Source: Reticulitermes speratus (taxonomy: Eukaryota; Arthropoda; Insecta; Blattodea; Rhinotermitidae). From it: a DNA stretch of 64,000 nt. Shown here piece by piece: positions 38,601-50,800 of this stretch (position 1 is its first letter; the number at the start of each line of letters is the position of its first letter). Under the pieces are notes generated by a model. That model was not told where the DNA came from. It was given only the letters and a program-made list of their open reading frames with translations, and did not search any database. The stretch lies in NCBI GenBank assembly GCA_021186555.1, contig JAJKFL010000002.1:9857001-9921000 (forward strand), in the 5' to 3' direction. The position numbers and the translations under genes are program-made.

Positions 38601-41600
38601 ATGTGAAGCAGGAGTTACAGCCACTGAACTGCAATATTCAGTGTGTATTCTTTAGTAATTAGGTTTCTGTAATAGTTTGATGATCCAGTCAGTCATTGAC
38701 ACTGTCATTAAATAACTGTTAGATGATGAATAACGCTGTTCATTGCAAGATTTGCGGCTCTCGCGGTGGTGTTGTTGAACATGACAAAAGTCGTGTGGAG
38801 TGTAATGCATTTTCATTGGGCGAGTAGTTACGACTTGCCCAACAGTACAGCACCACATCCTGGAAGACTACCTTCAGTTCAGCATTATGAATTGTATTTA
38901 ATTATTCCACTTCCATGTTACAGATGTATGTAATAGTCCTTTGACATGTTAAATTAGGTTATGTCACATTATAGTCACATCTGCATTCAAAATTAGCCGT
39001 AAGTATAGAGCAAGCAATACAGCACCTAAAAAAGGATACTGCAGAAGAAATACGTCAAGAGATATGCCACATCCTGAAACATTCTAAACCAAACAGGAGG
39101 AATATCTCCAAAACTGAGACGGATGCGCTAAGGGCACTGCGGAATAACAAGGACATAGTAATACTTCCAGCAGACAAAAGGAACGCCACTGTGGTTATGC
39201 TGACCGAAGACTACAATACCAAAATGAAAGCTATATTAAGCAAGTCGGTCTACAGACAACTAACTGTAGACCCGACCAACAAAGTGGAAAGAAAAATCAC
39301 CTCACTCGTCAAGATGTCAGGCATACCAGATGACATAAAGAAGAGACTAATACCTCATGCTGCAACACCACCCCGGATTTACGGTTTACCAAAAATCCAC
39401 AAAGAAGGAACGCCACTGAGACCGATAGTTAACTGCATAGGATCACCGACATATGACCTGGCAAAATATCTGGCTAAACAATTGAAACCTCTGGTGGGAC
39501 AATCAGAACATCATATCACGAACTCTGGGATGTTTGTTCAGAAGCTAAAAGACATACAAGTACACGAAACTGACATTCTAGTAAGTTTCGATGTCATATC
39601 GCTATTCACTAAAGTACCGCTGGATGAAACCATCCAAATTCTGTCACAACATCTGGATGACAAACTCGCCGATCTCATCAGATACACCCTCTCTACCACA
39701 TATTTTGTGTATGACGGTACTACCTACGAGCAGACAGATGGACTAGCAATGGGCTCGCCACTAGCACCTGTAATGGCCAATATATACATGGAGTTCTTTG
39801 AACAACAGGCTCTGAACACGGCAAAAAAGAAACCTTCCATATGGTACAGATACATAGATGACACTTTTGTAGTCTGGCCCCATGGAGAGGAGGAACTGCA
39901 GATCTTCTTTCAACATTTGAACAGTTTACACTCAAACATCAAGTTCACCATGGAGACAGGGATAGACAACAGACTGGCATTTCTCGATGTCCTTGTAAAG
40001 AAGAAACCGGATGGTTCACTAGGACACTCAGTATACAGAAAACCTACACACACAGATCTCTATCTACATGCGGAATCAGCACACCATCCGGCACAGAAAA
40101 ATGGGGTTTTGCGAACTCTGGTACACCAGGCAAAGACGATCTGCGATACGGAAAGCATAGGAGAAGAGCTACAGCATTTAAAAAAGACCTTCAGAAAAAA
40201 TGGTTACACCGATCGGGATATCAGTCACGCCCTTAACTCAAAAAGGAAACAAAAAGAAAACAACGAAAAACCAACTGCTACAGCACTTCTGCCATACCAA
40301 CAATCCACTTCCAATAAAATCAGCAGACTTCTATCCAAATACGACATCAGAACCATACACGTCCCAGCAAAGAAAACCTGCCACATGCTCAGACCAGTGA
40401 AGGATGACCCTGGATTGAAAATACCCGGCGTATACGGCATCCATTGTGAATGCGGAAAGACGTATATTGGCCAGACAAGAAGAACGATCGAGACGAGGCG
40501 AAAAGAGCACATACGACACCTTAGACTGGGGCAACCAGATAAATCAGCAGTTGCTCAACATGCCCTGGAAACAGGCCACAAGATAGATTTCAATAACACC
40601 TGCAGACTAGCCAGGACAAAAGGATACATGGACCGCATAATAAAAGAAGCCATTGAAATAAAATTACATCCAGACAACATCAACAGGGATGGCGGTTTCA
40701 TACTGAGCAGAGCCTGGCAGCCCGCAATACGTCAGATAAGGACCTCGCAGCGAGGCGTGGGAGCCCAACAGTTAACAGCCCGCCCACCACTTAACTGTTT
40801 GGGCACTACAAACCGGTCTGATTCTCCCTGCCGCGCCAGGTAGAAAAACACGGGACAGACAAGTTGTATGTTAAATCAGTTGTGCCTGAGGATGGGGACG
40901 GAGCTAGTCCCCGAAACGTTGTATTCAAACGAATTGACGCGGCTGTGCGCCCGAGAAAACTATATTTAGCCATAAGTAACTCGGTATGGATAGGGCTAAA
41001 AACAACTGAATATAAACATGGCTTCAATTGGTTTGTTTCAGTGGTAAAAGTTCCCTTGTCGTGGAAGAAATGCGGGCACCGTCTGTTGGCATCAATTGGC
41101 TCAAATATCTGGAGAATAAGCGAATTCAGTTACTTCAGTTGGTTTCTGTTGAACACTTCAGAGTTACACAGTCATATGAGAAGAGCAATTGTGCGTTACA
41201 AGTTGAACTGTTTCCGCTGCATGATGTACTGGAACACAGGTACTGTAAGCCAGATAGATGGGGTTCAGAAGTTGTCGGAAAAGGGCAGAAAGGTTTAGTG
41301 CTCCAAATTTGTTGCAATTTCATAACTCTGTGGTTCAGGGTTTGTTTGTTTTGTTTGTTTGTTTGTTGCTTGTGTAAGTTACACCTTTTACTTTAAAGTT
41401 TCGCTTGAAAAATAGGAGTGTGAAACACAGTGAAACCTGTCTTAAACAGAACCTGGACAGAACAGAAACCTGTCTTTAGTGGAAAACTTTCGCAGTTCCC
41501 TGGATCTAATGTAAGAAATGTTATAAAACCACCTTTAAATGAAAACTGTCTAATGCAGAAGCGGAAAACAAGAAGAAGACTTTTAATGGAAGATATTCTT

Positions 41601-41822
41601 CATGTTTTTATTTAATGTTGTTTGATACTGTACTTTCAGCATGACCATACCCTTCCATTGTCTGTTGTTTATCGCAGTGAGAGATTCTGTTAGGAAGTGT
41701 AGCTAGGCCAGAAGAAGAGTGAGGTAGGGTGTGGACTGAAGGCTACCAAAGTTTCGGGGTTGAAAAGGTCAGAATACATTGGTTTACTGACAAAGAACTG
41801 AATACCACTTCAGAGCAATAGC

Positions 41823-41869
<47 letters not shown>

Positions 41870-44800
41870 ATAGTAGTAGTAGTAGTAGTCACAAACACAA
41901 TGGGGGGAACCAAATTGCACTTTTTTACATTCCAAATAGCGGCATTCCTTAAATGTTTCCAAGCCCAACCCAGTCACCACAATTAGACTTGCTGGCAGAA
42001 GGTGTACTCCCAATAGAAAAGGATCACCATGCCATTTATGGTGAACTATCCAAATTTTTACTTTTTTATTTAGTTGTGTGCGTGGCCTTCAAAGAAAAGA
42101 GTAGTGCTTGGTCTCAACACAAAACTGACAGTGATTGAAGCAAGTGAAAAGTCAGGTTGACAGTAAAACAGATTGTGGCAAAATGTAACACTGGGAAAAC
42201 TGAAGTGTATGACATTAAAAGCCAATTTGGAAATAAGAAACCAGTGGCTAAATTGTAGTAATGGCTGAATGAAACATAAACTAAGGAAAATTGGAAATGA
42301 ATACAGCAATGAGATTGTGCTGGGGTTGTTTGTAAGTGTAAGCCTGAAACATTCCAATGTCTGACATAGTGGTGCAGCAACAAGCCAAGAAGGGTCTAAG
42401 TAACTGGGGAAAAGTGAATTTATGGCATGTAGTGGATGATGAGAAAGTTTCAGAAAGAGAGAGAAAATTGTGTCTAATGAAGTCAGTGGTGGACGTGGCG
42501 ATGTTTGTGTAGAGACTGGTTCGCCACACTTCACGTACCCGTATAAAACAGAACCTGCCTGCAACGAAAAGAATTCCAGTCCTTGCAGTTCCATTATAGG
42601 CAGGTTTCACTGTATATGCAAGTCACTCCACTCTTACTTACAGAATACTGATAAAGTGTCAGATACCCTAACTTTATACATAGCTCAGTAGTTCATACAG
42701 CCATTCTGAGTTGTAAAGAAAGCTGCAGAAAATGAGGGCCAGGTTAAAATATTTGCACTAAAATACTATTGAAACTTAATATGAAAATAAGCGAGAATTG
42801 GTTCCTTTTGTTTGCAGAACAAGCCATTTCCTTGTGTACACAAGTAGTGGTAAAAAGTATGGACTGCAGTTACGTATAGCCCAGAATATGCAAGCTAATT
42901 ACAAACAGATATTTAAAAGAAATGATACTTCATTAAGAAATGAACAAGAGGTATGCAGGGACACTCATTTAGAATGACACAGCTTAAGACATTTTTCCGT
43001 CTTAGATGTCAGAATAATTTTGTACCAAAGTTCTTACATACGATTAACATATACTTGGGCCTTTCAGTACTTCTCTGCTTATAAGAACTTCCCACCTACA
43101 GAGCACAGAAACTGTCACAATAAAGTAAATGTTTCAACTTTTTGATACAACTTTCCCATCAAAATCTGTACATGTTAAGCCCAAGTTTATTTGCAAATTC
43201 CCATTCAGTTTTATAAAACTATCTAGCTTGACACATATTTCAGTATATGTGAGGTTGTCATCAGTGTGTCTGTCAGTACTTATTCTGTATTAATTTCATG
43301 TCAGTGCCAATATGGATGTATATGAAAATATTTTTAAATCGTAATTAATAATTTTAATTCTTTATAATTAGGGTAGTTTAAAATGTTTTAATGTACATGG
43401 TATTTAAATTCATATTGACATTGATATGAAGCTAATACAAACTCTGACAGGCACCGTGATGATGACCATATGTAAGTTGAAATACACGTGTCAAGAAATC
43501 TTATGTTGGCTGAAGTGCAGTAGAAGCTAGCTGGTTGTATAAAACTGAATATTGTACATCCTGGCCTTATATGCACACATAAGTGAAAGCATTGCTGCAT
43601 TCGACATTGAAAACTGAAATGTATATTTATGTATGTAGACTGGTGGAAGAAATGGCGGCCATGCAGAAATGTCTGGAACTGGAAGGATTGTATTATGGAC
43701 CAGCATATGGCCTATGTAGACTCCTAGTTCATCGGTTCACATGGATACAGAAGAGCTTCATAAAGTGGAAGAAAAGGAAACATGAGTTGCAGGGGCCATT
43801 GCTACCACTTGACACCAAGGACCTGCATTTTATGGCTGTGCATATTCATTTCCGTATGCTGGCTGCTCATATACCTCTTCAAGCGCTTTTCCTTACATAC
43901 ATCTCCGAGTTTCAGACAACTCATCCCATAAGCGAGGTATGACTAGTTATATCCAGGGCTCAGGAAACCAACTTGCTGCCTCTTGGCAAGTGAAAGGTCA
44001 GTTACTGCCCTTGGTTTTTTTTTATCTACACATGTTGAATATGCATGACATAAGTTATTACTCTGTGTCTTTATTGTTGATGGTTAAGTAGGCCGATGCA
44101 GAGCAATTAGAACACTATGGATGGGAACATTTCCTCTTGTGGAGAAATGTCTGGTGAGTAATGCAGTTGTCTGACTGGTACGCTAACCCACCATTTTTTA
44201 ACACCCGTTGATACCTCGGTTCCACACTTATGACCAGTGGGATTATGCCTCTGAAGAGAAAGATATGGGACATGGCAAATATGAAATGCTCTCTTAACCA
44301 GTGTCACTTTGGAATGTGGCATCAGTTGGTTTCAGCTGTCTTCCGACTGTTTGAAATGAGTGTGTGGTTTCAGATGACGACGGCCATGTTTTGTAGCTGG
44401 ACAGATACAGCACGTGTGTGGTGTTTGCAGGATGAGTGGAACAGTTTGGGCAACTGCCTCAGAGAATATAGTCAAACTCTGAAAGAAATGGGGTGCAGAT
44501 ATATTGAGCAAATGTTGGTTCACTGTATGGAAGGTAGGTATTCAGAAATAAGGACGTCTGATATTTCACAATCCATACAAAAATAAGGGCTCTGTGGTTT
44601 TGTTTGTAAAATCAAAGAACTAAATCTTGATGGTACTGTAATGGATACAGAGAAGATAGACTTTTGGGCTGTGACACCGTGCAGTTTGGTAGATAGTTAT
44701 GTTTCATTGGAACCACCTGTTTCTGTCTCCTACGCTAAAGATGGAGACATCGAGTACCTCCAAAGTGGAGCCAAAGTACCAAACTGCAAGAAGTCACTTC

Positions 44801-47800
44801 AAGAAGACTATAATCGTCATATACACCACTGCGACAACCTCGTATCCCACATGTAAGAGAGAAGTTGAGCAAAGTCTTGGCAGATATCAAAATTTCTGTA
44901 TGATATTGGAGGTCATTGTGTTCATGAATGTGAAGAATGTGATCTGCTATGATTTGATGCTGTTCAATTCGTAGATGGTTGCGAGTGTTTCAGAGGAACA
45001 AGCTGCTTTGTCTTAAGGCAGGAAATGGAGACTGAACATTTGAGGCTAAATTCATTCATTCGTTCATTACTTAGTCTGGCTTGCGACAGGTCTATAGTCC
45101 CTTCAAAGTGAGTTCTCCACAGAGTGCAGTGTAGTGCTTTCTGTTTCAGGTTCAGTATCTTCTCTTTTCCTTAAAGTCATGCAGTAGCTGCTTACGTCTT
45201 CTTCCTCGTCTCCCCATCCCTTCATTCTTGCCTTCCATAACATGTCTTAAGAGGAAGTTTTTATGCAACATGTGACCAATCCAGTTAGCCTTCATTTGGT
45301 TTGTTGTACATAGGATGTTCCTTTCCTCCTTGACTCTGTATAATTCTTCATTTTTCCCATGATTGGTCCAACTGATCTTCTCCATCCTTCTCCAACACCA
45401 TATTTCAAAACTTTAAATGTATTCGTGGTCTATTTTCTGAAGTGTCCAAGTTTCATCACCATATAGGGCTGTGCTCCAAATGTAGCATTCCACTAGTTTC
45501 GTTTTTTAAATTTAAAGTCAGTGTGCTGGTGAAAAGAGTCTTGTTCTTGTTGAATGCCACTTCTGTCATGTTAGACCTGGATTTATTTTGTGTGTACATT
45601 TAAATGTTCCTTGAAAATACAGCAAATTGTCTGTCCGACTCCATGACATCTCGTCCCAGAAGATAACAGTCTGAATCAAAATTTGTGTACTGAACTGTTG
45701 TTGCAAAGGAATTTTTTCTGTTCATTTATTTTTTTCATAACAAAATGATGTTAACACGTAATTGTATATTAAGCTGTGCGCCTTTAAGTGTACAGGGTCA
45801 TTATTCTATCTAACCTATATTGTTTGTGACTTCTGCTGCTTTTCCCGTTTGCTGTGAGTTGGGGTCGGCACATTTTATCTAAATGTATAGCAGTTAATAT
45901 TACATTTTTACTCATCATATTTAATGAAGGTGCTGTAAATGGTTTCCTGCAGATTGCAGATGAGTAAAATGTAACACATTGTTCATTGTATGTCAGAGTT
46001 CTGCTGGTGAAATTGAACATATTATGTCCTGAATGCTTTCCTTCATTGTCTTCAGTATGATGATTATTATTATACATTTATCTTTAACATGCCTCAGAAG
46101 TAGCAGTTTCTTGTGCTGGTAATTGTCCTATACATTGTGATTTGATTAGCTTCTCAGATGTGTTCATCACTAATCATAACGGTAATTCAGAGTGGCTGTC
46201 TGTACTAAGCACTGTGCATTGTGATATGATAAGGTTTTTGTAATTTTTATCAGTAATCATAGAACATTAAGCTTTCCACCAGTGTGTTAGTAAGCTTGTG
46301 GTAAATTCCTACTAAAGTGGCTGTTAATTGTTATTCACACTGGTATCCAAATCTGTTTTCCCAACAATAAATACCATATAAACAATAAAAATAACCTCAC
46401 TTTGAAGAAATAAATTCTGTATTATGTATGCTATGATTTAAGCAACATATTTGAGGAAGCCATATAATTGACACAGATAGCGTGTTTGTGTAACACACTG
46501 GCCTAATTACTTGTACAAACCATCTTTGTTCACACTGTTTCCAAAACGTAGCTAAGTATTTCATATGTATACAGTGTTTGTAAAAGGACTATGTTTGAAG
46601 TGGAATTTATTGCCAGCAGTATTAATTTCTTGTTCCGATGTTGTGATATGCTTTAATGAATATGATGTTTTTCCAGTTTGGGTGGTGGCCCCATTCTGTG
46701 CAGATCCAGAAGCCAGTGTGGAGTTTGGAAGTATTGAACATGGCCAGCAGATTGTGACAACTTTCACACAGCTTTTCCTTATGTGTGGTTTTGCTATTCT
46801 TGTACAGAAACCAGGAATTGTCTGGGACGTAACATGTAAACTGGACGGAAAGCTTGTAAGTGAATTTGTAAATGTCACTATTTATGTGATTCACCTTCAA
46901 TCCTCTTACTTTATTGAATATTCCCCCTCCCCGCCAGAATCCAGTATATTGGCTCCTTTCTTAAGAAATATATTCCTGCTGTTGTGGTAACATAAGTTGT
47001 GTGTGTACACAGGGTCATAGGAGGGGGCCAGTGGGGCGGCTGCCCCACACAGCAGAGTCTAAGACAGTGGTTCCCAACCTCAGGTCACAACCCAAATCAG
47101 GATCGCAAGAGGGTTTTATGGAGAACTCGATAGTTATGAAAAAAGAATAAAAATTTGTATCTGAATTCTAACAGAATGATCAAGAAAATGTAATTATTGA
47201 ATCTGTTTTTATAATCTATACTAAGTTACATAGTGTTCAAGAAAAGGCGTTAGTATTAGTTCATTTATAGTAAATATCGCTGACTATTGTCATTTCCATG
47301 GTAGGGTCACGGGTCACATACCATTTGCTACTTTAGGTTCACACACACAAAAGTTTGGGAACCACTGGTCTAAGGGATGGAAAAATTAATATTTAAAATA
47401 CAAATTGTTATTTTCTTCATTCAACAAATTTGAAATTATTGAGCCAAATAAAACGAAATTCAAAGAATGGTTGTGACCTTTTTTAAAGTTAATAATTCCT
47501 GTTAGGGACAGCCATTGTGATTGCCTGCCCAGGCCCCCTAAAAACCTAGCTCTGCCACTGCCTGTACACACCATGAAGGCATATGGAGGGGTGGAGGTAT
47601 AGCTGCACTCATTCTTAAGATCAGTTTCACACCCTGACTGCTTTACCTCTCAGGAAAGAGCCCCAGTACTCGTTCAGTAGGAGGAGGCTGTGTGGTCCTG
47701 GAGCTGATATAGATGGTTTGGAGAAGAGAAAATCTCCTGCCACCACTAGGAATGTAAGCACAGTTCTCAGATATCCAGCAAATAGCCTAGGTGCTATGGG

Positions 47801-50800
47801 CTGTCATGGCTCTGTGCTTGCAGTTTTATCATATTTTTAGACCTTTCGTATGTACCAGTAAATACAGTACATTTTTTGGTCATGGAAGCACACAGAAGGG
47901 TTGCCATCTGTGATGACAAGACAAATTACTGGGACAAAAGGTGTCTGACATACACAGTCAGAATGAATGATTGGGACTGAGAAATGATGTTAGTTGACAG
48001 AAGGTTAATAAAACTGCTGAAGAGTTGTTACTTTCTTAAGAGTAAATGCTGCAATTGTCTAGGTACTAGCCTGTATTTTTTTGTGCAGGTACTTGTGACG
48101 ACGATTCTGAGACAAGTGGAAGTTGATATAAATTGCATTCAGTCATGGCCAAAGGCAAGACAACTGCTAAAGAAAGAGTTGCGTAGTGTGTGGTCTTCTT
48201 TGCTGGAAATGAGGAAGGCTGTGCACATGCCTGCTCATGATGTGCAGTTCCCTGGCTGGTTTGGAAATAGCTCCCATATTTGGAGAAATTTCTTCATAGT
48301 GTTTGTTAGTTCAAAATATAGAAATATCCTGCAAAAAGTTGCTTTCTCAGGTTTGTTGTTGTTAATTACATCATAATAATCAGTGTTTAATAGTGTTTGA
48401 GCGGAGCTTGAAGTTGTTACATCTTGATGAATGCCATCTTGAAAAAACTATCAAACTAACAGTGTATGAAGCATCACACCAATGTGCATAATATATGTTA
48501 ATAAGGGCATGCCATTATCAACGTACTGGCTCCTTTCTTTAAAAATATCTCCCCACACATAGTGATGATCTTAAATTTTGAAGAGCATTGTTACCATTAC
48601 CGTGTAGAGCAATGCAAATTTGTGCCCTAGTAGGTTACTGAAAAATATTCTGCTTTTGTATAAGACATTTTTCTCTTTTGATCTTTAAGTTAGGTAGGAA
48701 AATAAGATATTCTGAGTGCAAGACTAGTAAGCATTTCCCATATTTAATCTTTGTGATTGTGATTTTGATGTGTTATTGTCATCCCTTAAATTGAAACATG
48801 CTATGTTTTTAGGACATGACTTATTAATGTAATAATAACTTGTAGGTTAATTGGATTATATCAAACCAACTGATGCACAATTAAAAACCACTTTTTTATT
48901 GTAGCTTTTATAAAATGTTTGTACCCCTACATATGTTTCAAACCTTAGTTCATCGTCAGGGGGTACAAACATTTTATAAAAGCTACAATAAAAAAGTGGT
49001 TTTTAATTGTGCATCAGTTGGTTTGATATAATCTGTTTAGTAAAGATGCACGGTGGTAATAACGTGAAATTTGTAGGTTAATTCTTCACTTTTAAAATGA
49101 TGGTATTAACTTCTCTTAAGAAACATTCACATTTACATGTGCTGCATATGTGAAAGTTTGATATGCCTTTCAGAATGGTAGTCTTTTGCTTTTATGTGTG
49201 TTGCAGAATTTATTAATACAAAAGATCCTGAATCAGATGATGCTTCCAGTACAAAATTACAGAATGAGCACATAAATGAAGCAAAGAAAAGCAAGGCAGG
49301 AAACAAGGTTTTGTCTTCAGTTCATGGTCCAGGTAGGAACAGCCCTTAGCTACATGTTTTGATGTGGGACTTTGAAATTTATGTTGTGTCAACTAATAAA
49401 TAGTTGCCAGTGTTAGGAAGAGCATAAGTTGGATACATACACCTGTCACATGTTTCAACTTGGAACTGTTAATTTTAACAAATTTTAGATTAACGTAATG
49501 AATGGACCCCAATATACTGGAAATATTTTTGGCTTCAGAAAATATCAAATACAAGAATAAATACAGGGAAGGTATATTACAAAACAATAAAAATTGGAAC
49601 AAAATTGTAATAAATACAATGTAATCATGAAATCTCACAAGATAGTTTGTGTGCATGTGCTTGCGTGCGTAAAATGCTTTTTCCACCTTTTTAATTTATA
49701 TATATACAGCGTTATGAAGGTCCAAAAGTACTGAAACATGTAGCTTACATGAAAATACACAGTTGTGTTAGACAGTATGTGACTGTTCATTTCATTGTTT
49801 CTGCAAATGAGGGTGGAGGGGTCATGATTGACAGTGTCCGTGAGATTTGAAGTTCTTACGGCAATGAATGTCAGTGTTGTTTTCTTTCGGGATGTGATGC
49901 CATCGGGACCGGTAGGTAGAAACATTTTGGAGGGACCTGCTGCCTCCATCTTTTATGGTATAAGAGTGGAACGTGGATGTTGGTGCCTGTTTGCCCGTCT
50001 GCATGGTGCCTCATTCTGTAAGACTGTTGTGTTACTTTACTGAAGTTGGCATGTGTATTGAAGTACTGAAGTATGACACTATGCATTACTAATCATAATT
50101 ATGTGGTAAGTGCATTGATTTTACATTGTCTGTATTATCAGAACAGGGAATTATGTGTCTGCAAAACATCATATTTGGCAGCCTTCCATTATATTTCCAT
50201 GGCTCATGAGAGACTGTAAGTTATATGTTTTAGCAGTCTGTATTTATCTGCATATCATAATATTGCATTAAAGTTAAGTAGCAAAAACTGTTTCCTCAGA
50301 AATCAGGAAATGGAAATTGTACAAGGAAATGTGACAGTGTGGTGTGTAAGTAGGGGGCAGGGTTAACCCTTTGCCACACAACTTGAAATAATTGTTTAAA
50401 ATAAATTGGAAATGTCAAATGTAGACTGCAAAACTATCACATGGCTTCTGTACAATTATCCCACATCAGAATGCCATCAGTCCCTAATGAGACTGGCAGA
50501 ACATAACAGAGTTCAACTGATAGGGGTGCCGGGACATACGGGAATTGATGGAAATGAAAAGGCTGATCAACTAGCTAGACAGGGCTCCTCACATCCATTT
50601 ATAGGACCTGAGCCTGCCCTGGGCATATCTGCTAAGATTGCCAGGGAGGTGATCAGGGGATGGACAAATAGGAAACATACAGAATATTGGCAGTCCATTT
50701 ATGGACAAAGACAGGCTAGAGACTTTCTCAAAAGACCCTCTGCTAGAAGAGCTGGAGAACTACTCAGTTTGAATAGAAACCAGCTAAGGATACTGACAGG

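Noticed and set aside
40864-41298. Second open frame over exon 13
   Set aside because: Its continuation in exon 14 hits a stop; the other frame is open through all neighbours.
43583-43638. Upstream extension of exon 14 to an ATG
   Set aside because: Only intron sequence; the phase-correct border is 43639.
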